Translations under genes and position numbers: made by a program
The notes under the pieces: generated by a model
What the model was told of the DNA's origin: nothing
Seen by the model: the letters and a program-made list of their open reading frames with translations, nothing else
The model's database searches: none
Source of the DNA: Myroides sp. 1354
GTDB taxonomy: Bacteria > Bacteroidota > Bacteroidia > Flavobacteriales > Flavobacteriaceae
Length of the DNA stretch: 64,000 nucleotides
Assembly (NCBI RefSeq): GCF_030324495.1
Contig: NZ_JACAGN010000010.1
Location: forward strand, 32,971-96,970
Direction: 5' to 3'
Shown: one piece after another, positions 43,744-52,513 of the stretch
How positions within the stretch are numbered: the first letter of the stretch is position 1
How the letters are laid out: each line of letters starts with the position of its first letter

Positions 43744-45165
43744 ATGGAAAATGGAAATAATGAGAGTTTTAGAGACTCGATAAGTACCATTGACAAAGAT
43801 GGTAAAAGGGCGTGGATTTATCCGAAGAAGCCGTCTGGCCCATTTTACAACAAACGAAAAATAGTCAGCTATTTATTACTTGCTTTTTTAATAGCTGCAC
43901 CCTTTATCAAAATAAACGGAAATCAATTGTTGCTATTTAATGTAATTGATCGAAAATTCAACATTTTTAGCTTCCCTTTTTGGCCACAAGATTTTTATCT
44001 GGTCGTAATTTCAATGATTATCGGTGTTGTTTTTGTAACCTTATTTACGGTTTCTTTTGGTCGTATTTTCTGCGGTTGGATATGTCCGCAAACTATTTTT
44101 ATGGAAATGGTTTTCAGGCGTATCGAATATTGGATTGACGGCGATAGAGGAGCGCAAATGAGGTTAGACAAACAACCTTGGAACGCGGAGAAAATACGCA
44201 AGAGACTATTGAAATGGTTCATCTTTTTTGTGATTTCTTTTATTATTGCCAACGTTTTCCTATCCTATATTATCGGAAGTGACGCTGTGTTGTTGATGAT
44301 AGAAGATGGTCCGTTCGCGCATATGGGTAATTTTATCGGATTGATTATTTTTACTTGTGCGTTCTATTTTGTATTTACTTGGTTTAGAGAACAAGTATGT
44401 GTAATTGCTTGTCCTTATGGACGACTACAAGGAGTTTTACTCGATGATAAATCTATTATTGTTGCATATGACCACGTAAGAGGAGAGAGCACAAACGGAA
44501 GGGCTAAATTGAAAAAAGGGACGGATAGAAAAGCAGAAGGTTTTGGAGACTGTATTGACTGTAAACAATGTGTAAATGTATGTCCGACTGGAATTGACAT
44601 CCGAAATGGAACGCAACTAGAATGTGTAAACTGTACCGCTTGTATTGACGAATGTGATTTCGTAATGGAAAAAGCAGGATTCCCTAAAGGATTAATTCGT
44701 TATGCTTCAGAATCGGAAATAGTCGAAAACAAACGTTATACATTTACACCTCGTCAAAAAGGATATACAGCAGTATTGTCCATTCTTGTCGTGCTATTAA
44801 TTGGACTTATATTCTTGAGAACAGATGTAGAGGCCAGAGTATTGCGTGTAGCAGGAAAGACGTTTGAACACAAAGGAGCCAATATATCTAACGTGTACAC
44901 GTTTAAGATTATGAATAAAACGATGAAAGATTACGACAACCTTACGTTTAAAGTGAAAAAACCGGAAGGTGCACAAGTACAAATGGTTGGTAAAGACGTC
45001 ATCGAAGTGAAAAAAGAAAACTATAGCGAAGGCGTGTTGTTTATTGAGATTCCACAAAAAGAACTCGATGGATATAGTACCAAAGTAACGATAGAAGTAT
45101 ATGATGGAGATCGTTTAATTCAAACAACGAAAACCAACTTCTTAGGCCCTCGCTTACTGAATTAA
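43744..45165 (+). CDS. ccoG: Cytochrome c oxidase accessory protein CcoG
   Basis: A 473-residue membrane Fe-S protein that reduces Cu(II) during cbb3 oxidase assembly (CcoG/RdxA/FixG). About five TM helices are seen (first at about 39-56). GRIFCGWICPQTIF (about 100-113) and CVIACPYGRLQG carry conserved Cys. The two 4Fe-4S motifs are CIDCKQCVNVCPTG (about 260-273) and CVNCTACIDECD (about 284-295). A C-terminal Ig-like periplasmic domain covers about 360-473. All parts are present and the length is usual. Confidence 0.95.
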   Translation: MENGNNESFRDSISTIDKDGKRAWIYPKKPSGPFYNKRKIVSYLLLAFLIAAPFIKINGNQLLLFNVIDRKFNIFSFPFWPQDFYLVVISMIIGVVFVTLFTVSFGRIFCGWICPQTIFMEMVFRRIEYWIDGDRGAQMRLDKQPWNAEKIRKRLLKWFIFFVISFIIANVFLSYIIGSDAVLLMIEDGPFAHMGNFIGLIIFTCAFYFVFTWFREQVCVIACPYGRLQGVLLDDKSIIVAYDHVRGESTNGRAKLKKGTDRKAEGFGDCIDCKQCVNVCPTGIDIRNGTQLECVNCTACIDECDFVMEKAGFPKGLIRYASESEIVENKRYTFTPRQKGYTAVLSILVVLLIGLIFLRTDVEARVLRVAGKTFEHKGANISNVYTFKIMNKTMKDYDNLTFKVKKPEGAQVQMVGKDVIEVKKENYSEGVLFIEIPQKELDGYSTKVTIEVYDGDRLIQTTKTNFLGPRLLN

Positions 45166-45185
45166 AAATTAAAAAATAGTTAGGT

Positions 45186-45635
45186 ATGAAATTTAATTTT
45201 GGAACAGGAATCGTAATTGCCATTGGCTTATTTATGATTTTTATCTTACAATATGTAATTCGCGTGCAAATGGATGCGAAATACGACAATCAATTAGTAA
45301 CAGAAAATTACTATCAACAAGAAGTAGAAGTGGATTCCCGTCGTGAGAGAGAAATGGAAGCACTGAAACTAAAGGAACAAGTTACCATATACAGCACTTC
45401 AGAAGGAATTAAAATTACGTTTCCTGAAAGTTTTGACTATACTAAAATACATGGAAAAATATTCCTATACAGACCGTCTAACCAGCAATTAGACTTTGAT
45501 ACTCTCATATCATTGTCTTCTTCCAATTTGCTCATACCTAACACAAATCTGGTAGACGGTCGTTGGGATATTGTGGTTGAATGGAACTATAATGACGTAT
45601 CGTATAGAAATGTAAAAAAACTAACGATAAAGTAA
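45186..45635 (+). CDS. ccoH: FixH/CcoH family protein
   Basis: A 149-residue protein with one N-terminal TM (about 6-25; FGTGIVIAIGLFMIFI) and a periplasmic beta-rich domain, matching FixH/CcoH, which joins the early CcoI/CcoNOQP assembly complex. YDNQLVTENYYQQEVEVD (about 35-52) is the family's conserved motif (lxx.NYY). It lies 20 bases after ccoG and 6 bases before the SafE-like gene. Confidence 0.88.
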   Translation: MKFNFGTGIVIAIGLFMIFILQYVIRVQMDAKYDNQLVTENYYQQEVEVDSRREREMEALKLKEQVTIYSTSEGIKITFPESFDYTKIHGKIFLYRPSNQQLDFDTLISLSSSNLLIPNTNLVDGRWDIVVEWNYNDVSYRNVKKLTIK

Positions 45636-45641
45636 AAAACT

Positions 45642-46337
45642 TTGATTTCGGCACTAATTTTTGGCTTAGTAAGTAGTCTGCATTGCATCGGTATGTGTGG
45701 GCCTATTGCTTTGATGTTGCCAATTAGCGAGCACAATCAAGTTTTAAAAATTAGGCAGATGTTCACCTATCATCTAGGTAGGATATCTGCCTATTCTTTA
45801 TTAGGGATTGTTTTTGGGTTGTTTGGCAAAGGATTGTTTTTAGCAGGGTTTCAACAGCAATTGTCTATTGTAGTTGGAATTATCATGATTGTGTTGGCAC
45901 TCATACCTTCCAATCGAATTGGTAATTTTAACCTATTGAAACCGCTCTATCGCTTGGTTAATTGGATCAAATCTTCGTTGGGAAAACAGTTTAAAAAGAA
46001 ATCACCAAAAGCGTTATTTCTCATTGGGTTCTTTAATGGGTTCTTGCCTTGTGGGATGGTTTATGTGGCCTTATTTGGCGCTTTAGCCACACAAGATGTA
46101 GTGATGGGAATGGCCTATATGGCTTTGTTTGGGCTAGGAACAATTCCCTTGATGAGTTTGGTAATCTATTTTAAAAATCTATTCTCTGATGCCTTTAGAC
46201 GTGGTATAATGAAGTATTATCCTGTTGTTATTGTGATGATTGGAATGTTATTTATCATTAGAGGACTAGGGTTAAATATTCCTTATTTATCTCCTGATAC
46301 ATTGAATTTGTTTGTTCGAGGAGAAGCAATGTGTTAA
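45642..46337 (+). CDS. Sulfite exporter TauE/SafE-like membrane protein (CcoS-cluster type)
   Basis: A 231-residue protein with six or seven TM helices, starting with TTG. The N-terminal LVSSLHCIGMCGPIALMLP (about 9-27) and central FLIGFFNGFLPCGMVYVALFGA (about 124-145) contain the conserved Cys residues of the DsbD/SafE-like family found after ccoH in many bacteria (YcnJ-independent copper delivery or thiol transfer to the oxidase is suspected). The exact reaction is unknown. It closes the cbb3 cluster. Confidence 0.82.
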   Translation: MISALIFGLVSSLHCIGMCGPIALMLPISEHNQVLKIRQMFTYHLGRISAYSLLGIVFGLFGKGLFLAGFQQQLSIVVGIIMIVLALIPSNRIGNFNLLKPLYRLVNWIKSSLGKQFKKKSPKALFLIGFFNGFLPCGMVYVALFGALATQDVVMGMAYMALFGLGTIPLMSLVIYFKNLFSDAFRRGIMKYYPVVIVMIGMLFIIRGLGLNIPYLSPDTLNLFVRGEAMC

Positions 46338-46902
46338 TTAAAACTTAATTATGTGACTTTTGTCTCTCTCTCTTGTCTTAAGGATAGAACAGTAATTCAT
46401 ACGCATTTATTAGCTATGAAAAAGAGTATTGATTATTGTTCATTTGCTATAGAAAAAGAAAAGAAAAAAAAGGAAAGCAACTGCTTTCCTTTTTTTCTTG
46501 TTTCAAGAGGCTAATTTGACACAGAAAGGAGATGCAGCGAATAACAAAAGAAACGATCAACGCAGTTAGATAAAGAGAAGGAGCGTATTTTTTTGGTTTT
46601 GTCGTTCATGAAACAGCATGAAAAAATGAACACTATATGTTCATAAAATTTCATTTGTACATGATAATCATAAAATTTAGGATTATTTGTTTGTTTTATT
46701 GTTGTTTTTGATGTTAATGTTTTGATTTTATATTTGATTAATTTATTTATATCGGTTTAATTCTTTGTTTTTTAGCAATAATAATGGTTAAACTTATATT
46801 ATGTCGATTGAAGTTTAGGGGTTTAGTAAAAATAGGAAGCTATTTTTTAGATCACGTAATAATGCTTAAATTCACATAGGAAAAAATTAAAATTTGTTGT
46901 TT
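46338..46902. other. Long gene-free interval with terminator and palindromes
   Basis: About 565 bases with no gene. It begins with a spacer, then a terminator (46464-46496), and contains two palindromes close together: TTCATG-N6-CATGAA (46605-46622) and ATGAACA-CTATA-TGTTCAT (46626-46644). The remainder is very AT-rich. The length is unusual for the window and suggests a regulatory leader for the gene at 46903. Confidence 0.5.
46464..46496 (+). terminator. Terminator after the cbb3 cluster
   Basis: GGAAAGC / GCTTTCC stem with A- and T-runs on either side. Confidence 0.8.
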
Positions 46903-47301
46903 ATGAAAGCAAAAGTACAGTATAACGATTTCAAAGGTACTGTAGCTGCAGACATATCAGATATGATTGCAGTTAACAAAGGAAATTACATCAGCAGTAT
47001 TGGGGAGTACTTCGGTGTAGATCAAGAGCGTTTTAAAGTTGTAGGGGTTTCTCTACAAGGAATTCAAGATTTTGAATTGACCATGCTTTGTGTGGACAGA
47101 GAAAAAAGCACTCCATTCAAAGATCATTTAGTAAAAATGCAATTCGATCTTGATGCAGAAGGGCAAAAACGAATGTTAGGTTTGTTGTTTAAACGATTGA
47201 ATGTCGTTCTTTTCGATTCAGGAGAAGAAAATTATGAAACTGACAATTATGATGAAGTTGTAAATTATGCAGATCATCACCAAAAAGAATATTTGGATTA
47301 A
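46903..47301 (+). CDS. Conserved-looking hypothetical protein
   Basis: A 132-residue soluble acidic protein not recognised as a named family. It starts MKAKVQYNDFKGTVAADISD, has mixed alpha/beta pattern, and ends in a very acidic tail (EENYETDNYDEVVNYADHH). ATG 46903 is preferred over in-frame TTG codons at 46894 and 46897. Its codon use is like the housekeeping genes and it has a clean terminator, so it is likely real. It stands alone behind a 565-bp leader, with no clue to function. Confidence 0.6.
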   Translation: MKAKVQYNDFKGTVAADISDMIAVNKGNYISSIGEYFGVDQERFKVVGVSLQGIQDFELTMLCVDREKSTPFKDHLVKMQFDLDAEGQKRMLGLLFKRLNVVLFDSGEENYETDNYDEVVNYADHHQKEYLD

Positions 47302-47322
47302 TAGTAATTAATTGTATCAAAT

Positions 47323-47355
47323 AAAAGGTTCTTGTTTATTCAAGAGCCTTTTTTT
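47323..47355 (+). terminator. Terminator after the gene at 46903
   Basis: AAAAGGTTCTTG / CAAGAGCCTTTTTTT stem with a 6-base loop. Confidence 0.85.
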
Positions 47356-47525
47356 ATTTTAGAGAGTAGAAATAAAAATCGTGTTAGAAAGAAGACAGCG
47401 AAATTTTTACAATTGTATAAATACGATGAAAGATGAGTGATTGGTCGATGTTCAAATTAAAAGATTTATCTTCTAAAATCGAGACTCAAGATTCATGGTA
47501 TTCAAGACTTTAAAAAAAGTAAATA

Positions 47526-47972
47526 CTAATAATTGTCTTTACGCCAAATGGCTACATCAGCCAAGATTTTTTCTGTATCAGGATGTACTTCATCCAAATA
47601 GTTTTCTGTGTATAAGGTATAGGTTACCTTGTCTAGGCGTAATTTTACTTGCGCATTATTAATTACGCGTACGGAAATTTGCCCAGAAGAATCTACGAAC
47701 AACTGGTGGCGTTTAGAATTTTGATCTTCTTCTAACGTCAAAAATATGGGGGTTTGGGCGCCATTTAGCCTTGTATCTTGTTGATAAACTAAAGTTGCTT
47801 TACCATCTTTATAAGTAAAGTAATAGTTTTTAAACATAAACGTTTTTGCAGTGAATACTTTTGTTTTGTTTTTATCTAAAGTATAAGGAGAAGAAACTAT
47901 AGTTTCAGTCGTCTGACAGCTCTGTACAAGAGGTGCTAAAGCGAGTACGGTAAGAAGAAATAGTTTTTTCAT
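47526..47972 (-). CDS. Hypothetical lipoprotein
   Basis: A 148-residue lipoprotein (TVLALAPLVQSCQTTET, lipid Cys19) with a beta-rich mature part: FKNYYFTYKDGKATLVYQQD, then FVDSSGQISVRVINNAQVKLRLD. No family recognised. It lies on the minus strand between two plus-strand genes, alone. Real on the strength of its signal peptide and length; function unknown. Confidence 0.6.
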   Translation of the reverse strand: MKKLFLLTVLALAPLVQSCQTTETIVSSPYTLDKNKTKVFTAKTFMFKNYYFTYKDGKATLVYQQDTRLNGAQTPIFLTLEEDQNSKRHQLFVDSSGQISVRVINNAQVKLRLDKVTYTLYTENYLDEVHPDTEKILADVAIWRKDNY

Positions 47973-48136
47973 AAGCGTTATTGGTGTAATTCAATAATAC
48001 TAAAATAGGGTAATAATTCAATAAAACAAAATATTTTTTAAAGAATAATAGTTTTTGTGTTGTTTTTTGTTCGAAAGTAAAGGTGTTTGGGATAAAAAAG
48101 GTATTGAATTGGCAAAAACTCCTTTTTAGATAGAAG

Positions 48137-48148
48137 TGATATATGTCA
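48137..48148. promoter_or_regulatory. FNR-type box TGAT-ATAT-GTCA upstream of the cytochrome c peroxidase
   Basis: GTGAT-ATAT-GTCAT, the same right half as the ccoI box. Its centre is 36.5 bp from the end of the -7-like TAATTTAA (48172-48179), a weak -7 match but in the same phase as the other three sites. Confidence 0.6.
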
Positions 48149-48205
48149 TCCTTTATGAAAAAAATGAGGCGTAATTTAATACTACAAATTAAAGTAGTGT
48201 GAATT

Positions 48206-49234
48206 ATGATTAAAAAAGTTATTTTATTTGCTGTTTTCTCAATGTTTATTGGGTGTAAAAAGGATAAATCAAATGCCTTTGAATTTGTTCAGAAAGGAAA
48301 TGCAGAATTATTAACGCAAGCGAAGACCTTTTTTCAGCCTATTTCCTCGGTTGAACTACCTGCATTAGACTCAGCTAAAGTAGCGCTAGGAAAGCATTTG
48401 TATTTTGATACACGCTTGTCTAAAGAAGGAAATATTAGCTGTAATTCGTGTCATAACTTGAATACCTATGGTGTAGATAATCTCGCTTTTTCACCAGGAG
48501 ATGATGGTTCATTGGGTGGGCGTAACTCTCCAACGGTGTTTCATGCCGCACTACACAGCATGCAATTTTGGGATGGTCGTGCAAAAGATGTTGAAGAGCA
48601 AGCAGGGGGACCAATTTTAAATCCTGTAGAACACAATATCAAAAATGAAAAGGAATTAGAAGAACGATTGAGAAAAGTGGATGTATATCAAACGATGTTC
48701 GCGTCCGTTTATCAAACCGATAAGCAACCCATTACCTTTAAAAATATTACCAATGCCATTGGAGCTTTTGAACGCACATTGATGCCTGCCAGTCGATTTG
48801 ATGCTTATCTAGAAGGAGATCGAGAGGCCTTAACAGAGCAAGAACAAAGGGGATTAGAAGCGTTTATGACAGTGGGTTGTACCACTTGCCATAGTGGGGT
48901 AGCCTTGGGAGGACAAATGTTCCAGAAGTTTGGGCTTTATGGTGATTACTGGGTAGAAACAAAATCGGATAAAGTCGATAAAGGACTCGCTGATTTGAGT
49001 AAAAAAGAAGCGGAAAATTATTTCTTTAAAGTACCTGGATTGAGAAATATCGCCCATACAGGACCTTATTTTCACGATGGATCTGTTACAGATTTAAAAG
49101 AAGCCGTTCGAATTATGGCTAGTTTACAGACGAATATCAAATTAAGTCAGGAACAGCTAGAGGATATCACTGTGTTTTTAGGAAGTTTGTCTAGTGATAT
49201 TCCAGCAGAGGTGAAAAAATCTCCTTTTGAGTAG
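48206..49234 (+). CDS. Di-haem cytochrome c peroxidase, lipoprotein
   Basis: Reduces H2O2 to water with electrons from cytochrome c. The 342-residue protein has a lipoprotein signal (FSMFIGCKKDKS, Cys16) and two haem c motifs: CNSCH (about 80-84, low-potential haem) and CTTCH (about 226-230). FWDGRAKDVEEQAGGPILNP (about 114-133) and NVEHN-type VEHNIKNE are also MauG/CCP family features; GPYFHDGSV supplies the distal part. It is preceded by an FNR-type box, so peroxide may serve as electron acceptor when oxygen is low. Terminator follows. Confidence 0.93.
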   Translation: MIKKVILFAVFSMFIGCKKDKSNAFEFVQKGNAELLTQAKTFFQPISSVELPALDSAKVALGKHLYFDTRLSKEGNISCNSCHNLNTYGVDNLAFSPGDDGSLGGRNSPTVFHAALHSMQFWDGRAKDVEEQAGGPILNPVEHNIKNEKELEERLRKVDVYQTMFASVYQTDKQPITFKNITNAIGAFERTLMPASRFDAYLEGDREALTEQEQRGLEAFMTVGCTTCHSGVALGGQMFQKFGLYGDYWVETKSDKVDKGLADLSKKEAENYFFKVPGLRNIAHTGPYFHDGSVTDLKEAVRIMASLQTNIKLSQEQLEDITVFLGSLSSDIPAEVKKSPFE

Positions 49235-49269
49235 TAGTGCACGTTTCAAGTTGGTTTAAAGTAGGTTGT

Positions 49270-49306
49270 AAAAGCTGTTCTGTTTCAGGACAGCTTTTGC
49301 TTTTTT
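49270..49306 (+). terminator. Terminator after the cytochrome c peroxidase
   Basis: AAAAGCTGTTCTG / CAGGACAGCTTTT stem with one G-T pair, followed by TTTTTT. Confidence 0.8.
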
Positions 49307-49383
49307 GAGTGGTTTTATGCTCTTTTTGTGGGAATTAGGTTTTGTGGAAGAAGGGAAACTGAAACTAAACCCGAGGATTTGTA

Positions 49384-49413
49384 TTGGCTAAACTTTTACA
49401 TTTGTTATATTTG
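49384..49413 (+). promoter_or_regulatory. Canonical promoter (TTG-N19-TATATTTG) of the exonuclease gene
   Basis: TTG at 49384-49386 and TATATTTG at 49406-49413 match the Bacteroidota -33/-7 consensus with 19-bp spacing. Confidence 0.7.
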
Positions 49414-49434
49414 TAGATAAATAAACCAAGAAAT

Positions 49435-50208
49435 ATGGAGTTGAAATTACATAGACCTATTTGTTTTTTTGATTTAGAAACAACAGGAGTGGATGTTGCA
49501 AGGGATAGAATTGTAGAAATTGCTATTTTGAAAGTTTTTCCCAATGGAAATAAAGAAAGTAAAACCTGGCTGGTTAATCCAGAGCGACCAATTCCAGAAG
49601 CTTCTTCTAAAATCCACGGAATTACGGATGAACAGGTTGTAAATGAACCTACTTTTAAAGAATTAGCACCCTTGGTTTATCAGATGATTAAAGATTCAGA
49701 TCTAGCTGGATTTAATTCCGATCGATTTGATATTCCTTTGTTAGCAGAAGAACTATTGCGCGCTGGAGTTGATTTTGATTTAGGGAATCGCGTGACGGTG
49801 GATATTCAAACTATTTTTCACAAAAAAGAAGAACGCACACTTAGTGCTGCCTATAAGTTCTATTGCAATGAAAGTCTTGAAAATGCGCACTCAGCAGCAG
49901 CAGATACTCACGCAACCTACGAAATTTTAAAAGCTCAATTGGATCGCTATGACGATTTAGAAAATGATATGCGCTTGTTGTCCGAATTCACAACGAGAAA
50001 GAAGAGCGTTGACTTTGCTGGCTTTATTGCGTTAAACGAAGAAGGGCAAGAAGTATTTACCTTTGGAAAACACAAAGGCGTTTTAGTAGAAGAAGTATTG
50101 GAAAATGAGCCTGGTTATTACGGATGGATTCAAAATGCGGATTTCCCTTTGTATACAAAAAAAGTATTGACTGCCATTAAATTGAGAAAACTCAACAATA
50201 AACTATAA
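49435..50208 (+). CDS. 3'-5' exonuclease (DnaQ-like)
   Basis: A 257-residue DEDDh exonuclease: Exo I FFDLETTGVDVARDRIVEIA (about 12-31), Exo II GFNSDRFDIPLLAEELLRAG (about 93-112), Exo III HSAAADTHATYEILKAQ (about 151-167) with the catalytic His151/Asp156. A C-terminal segment (about 195-250; FTFGKHKGVLVEEVLENEPGYYGWIQ) is the small putative quorum/SH3-like extension seen in the Bacteroidota group. It may proofread for DNA polymerase III or process other DNA/RNA ends. It begins a four-gene run with the FAH gene 12 bases on. Confidence 0.88.
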   Translation: MELKLHRPICFFDLETTGVDVARDRIVEIAILKVFPNGNKESKTWLVNPERPIPEASSKIHGITDEQVVNEPTFKELAPLVYQMIKDSDLAGFNSDRFDIPLLAEELLRAGVDFDLGNRVTVDIQTIFHKKEERTLSAAYKFYCNESLENAHSAAADTHATYEILKAQLDRYDDLENDMRLLSEFTTRKKSVDFAGFIALNEEGQEVFTFGKHKGVLVEEVLENEPGYYGWIQNADFPLYTKKVLTAIKLRKLNNKL

Positions 50209-50220
50209 AAGAAAAGGAAG

Positions 50221-50832
50221 ATGAAAATTATCTGTGTAGGAAGAAATTACGTTGAACATATTGCAGAATTAAACAACGAAAGACCAGATGAACCGGTATT
50301 GTTTATTAAACCCGATACAGCATTGTTAAGCAAGGAATTTCCCTTTGTTATTCCAGATTTTTCTCAAGATATTCATTACGAAGCTGAAGTAGTGGTGAAA
50401 ATTACAAAAGTAGGTAAGTATATTGATGCAAAATTTGCTCATAAATACTACGATCAGGTGTCGTTAGGGATTGATTTTACGGCGAGAGACCTCCAAGCGA
50501 AACTCAAAGAGAAAGGGCTGCCTTGGGAAAAAGCAAAGGCTTTTGACAACTCCGCTTTTGTTGGAGATTTTTTGCCCAAAACGGATTTTGAATCACTGGG
50601 TGATTTAGCCTTTTCTTTTCAACAAAATGGAAAGACAGTGCAAGAAGCGACTACAGCTCAAATGATTTGGAATATTGATGCGTTAATTGCAGAAATATCC
50701 ACGTACTTTACATTAAAAACGGGAGATTTAATTTTTACAGGTACTCCAGTAGGTGTAGGAAAAGTAAATCCAGGAGATTTGCTAGAAGGTTTTTTAGAAG
50801 ATAAAAAAGTTTTTGATTTAATCGTAAAATAA
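50221..50832 (+). CDS. Fumarylacetoacetate hydrolase-family protein
   Basis: A 203-residue single-domain FAH fold: ICVGRNYVEHIAELNNERPD (about 4-23), PVLFIKPDTALL, HYEAEVVVKI (about 56-65; Glu ligands), GIDFTARDLQAKLKEKGLPWEKAKAFD and LIFTGTPVGVGKVNPGD. Family members are metal-dependent hydrolases, decarboxylases (oxaloacetate) or isomerases of small keto acids. The short YcgM/FAHD1-like length suggests acylpyruvase or oxaloacetate decarboxylase activity, but this is inference. Confidence 0.88.
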   Translation: MKIICVGRNYVEHIAELNNERPDEPVLFIKPDTALLSKEFPFVIPDFSQDIHYEAEVVVKITKVGKYIDAKFAHKYYDQVSLGIDFTARDLQAKLKEKGLPWEKAKAFDNSAFVGDFLPKTDFESLGDLAFSFQQNGKTVQEATTAQMIWNIDALIAEISTYFTLKTGDLIFTGTPVGVGKVNPGDLLEGFLEDKKVFDLIVK

Positions 50833-50838
50833 ATAGTT

Positions 50839-51192
50839 ATGGCCCTTTTTTATGATGTGAGATCGCTATACAAAAAACACAATAATGCAGAGGAACTCGT
50901 TGCAGAGGAACTCGCTTTTTATGTGGAGCAAATGTCCAAGCGATTAGAAAAGATGAAAAAGCACATTGATGCTAAAAACTATGAAAAACTTCAAAAGCAC
51001 GTGAGTATTTTACAGCCTATGATGGAAACGTTGGGTATGGATCAGGCGTTTGAAGAATTCAATAGCATTCAAAGGTGGATTGAACAAAAAGGGAAAACGA
51101 AAGAAATCAAAGAAGTGTATAAACTATTGCGCAAACACATTCGATCAGCAGTAAAAGAGATTAAGAAAGACTATCAAATTGTAGTGGAATGA
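50839..51192 (+). CDS. Hypothetical helical protein
   Basis: A 117-residue, highly charged, almost fully helical protein (KHNNAEELVAEELAFYVEQM; QMSKRLEKMKKHIDAKNYEK). No family recognised. It is tightly packed between the FAH gene (6 bases) and cinA (ATGA overlap), so it is surely translated with them. Possible coiled-coil; function unknown. Confidence 0.65.
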   Translation: MALFYDVRSLYKKHNNAEELVAEELAFYVEQMSKRLEKMKKHIDAKNYEKLQKHVSILQPMMETLGMDQAFEEFNSIQRWIEQKGKTKEIKEVYKLLRKHIRSAVKEIKKDYQIVVE

Positions 51193-52433
51193 AAGCGAGT
51201 ATCCTAACCATAGGCGATGAAATATTAATCGGGCAAATCGTCGATACCAATTCGAATTACTTGGCGAAGTATTTGGATAAATTGGGGTTTGAAATCGTAG
51301 AAATGCTGTCGATTGCTGATTCGGAAATCGCGATTAAAGAAGCGATGAACAGACAATTGAATCGCGTAGATGTCGTGGTGATTACAGGTGGTTTAGGTCC
51401 AACGAAAGACGATTTGACTAAGCAAGTTTTTTGCGATTTTTTTGATGATGTTTTAGTAGAAAATCAAGCTGTTTTTACGCATGTTAAACAGTTGATAGAG
51501 GGATATTTTAATCGCCCGATTTCTGACCTAAATCGCAAGCAAGCCTTAGTGCCTTCAAAGGCAAGGGTGTTGTTTAACGAATTGGGAACTGCACCGGGGA
51601 TGTTGCTGAAAAAAGAACAAACCTATTTTATAGCGCTACCTGGTGTGCCTTTTGAAATGATCGGTATTGTAGAAAAAGAACTAACACCTATTCTCAAAGA
51701 GCAATTTGCTTTGCGATTTAACGTGCATAAAACGATTGTAGTGTATGGGATTGGAGAAAGTTTGTTGGCAGAATACTTAGCCGAATGGGAAGATGCTTTG
51801 CCCAATCATGTACAATTAGCTTATTTACCCAGCAGAGGGAGAGTGCGTTTGCGTTTGTCTTCAACTGGGACAGATAAATTGCAGATAGAAACTACTTTAG
51901 CCGCTAGTATTAAAGCTATTCCACAAAAGGTAAAAGACCATATTCGTGCCTATGACGATTTGAGTCGATCCGATGTAGTTATTGAAAAATTAAAAGCAGA
52001 AGGGTTGACCATTGCTTGTGCGGAGAGTTGTACAGGAGGGCGTTTGGCCGTGTTGTTTAGTGCAAAAGAAGGGGCCTCTGCTTACTTCAAAGGAGGAATG
52101 GTAACTTATGCAACCCAATCAAAAATAGACGTATTGGGCGTTAAAAAAGAGACGATAGAGACCTATAGTGTAGTTAGTGCGCAAGTAGCATGTGAAATGG
52201 CACAACAAGCTCGTCAAAAATTCGATGCGGATATTGCCGTAGCTACTACTGGAAATGCAGGTCCTTCTAAGGGAGATTCAGCAGTAGAAATAGGCACCGT
52301 ATATGTAGGGATTGCTTCAAATAAAGGCACCTACGCTGTAAAGTATGAATTAGGCCAACCTAGAGAGCAAGTGATTGAACGCACCATTAGCAGGGCTTTA
52401 GAGTTGGTTTATAACGAAATATTAAAAAAATAG
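51189..52433 (+). CDS. cinA: CinA-family protein
   Basis: A 414-residue CinA with both usual domains. The N-terminal MoaB/MoeA-like domain (about 1-170; TIGDEILIGQIVDTNSNYLA, VVITGGLGPTKDDLT and GTAPGM) is tied to ADP-ribose pyrophosphatase activity in some members. The C-terminal CinA domain (about 255-412; IACAESCTGGRLAVLFS, TTGNAGPS) is an NMN deamidase (PncC) fold for NAD recycling. Start overlaps the previous stop (ATGA). Confidence 0.93.
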   Translation: MKASILTIGDEILIGQIVDTNSNYLAKYLDKLGFEIVEMLSIADSEIAIKEAMNRQLNRVDVVVITGGLGPTKDDLTKQVFCDFFDDVLVENQAVFTHVKQLIEGYFNRPISDLNRKQALVPSKARVLFNELGTAPGMLLKKEQTYFIALPGVPFEMIGIVEKELTPILKEQFALRFNVHKTIVVYGIGESLLAEYLAEWEDALPNHVQLAYLPSRGRVRLRLSSTGTDKLQIETTLAASIKAIPQKVKDHIRAYDDLSRSDVVIEKLKAEGLTIACAESCTGGRLAVLFSAKEGASAYFKGGMVTYATQSKIDVLGVKKETIETYSVVSAQVACEMAQQARQKFDADIAVATTGNAGPSKGDSAVEIGTVYVGIASNKGTYAVKYELGQPREQVIERTISRALELVYNEILKK

Positions 52434-52443
52434 TCAAAACATT

Positions 52444-52474
52444 TTGTTTAATAAATTTCTTTTTCTTTACTTTG
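52444..52474 (+). promoter_or_regulatory. Promoter of the rpmB-rpmG operon (TTG-N20-TTACTTTG)
   Basis: TTG at 52444-52446 and TTACTTTG at 52467-52474 (one mismatch to TANNTTTG) have 20-bp spacing, 40 bases before rpmB. Confidence 0.5.
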
Positions 52475-52513
52475 CACCCTGATTTTGAATATTGAAATAA
52501 AAGATTAGATATA

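Noticed and set aside
46417..46515. Short frame starting ATGAAAAAGAGTATTG after the SafE-like gene
   Set aside because: About 32 codons that run through the terminator hairpin; Lys-rich with no support.
46653..46670. ATGATAATCAT upstream of the gene at 46903 as an FNR-type box
   Set aside because: The half-sites are separated by one base instead of four.
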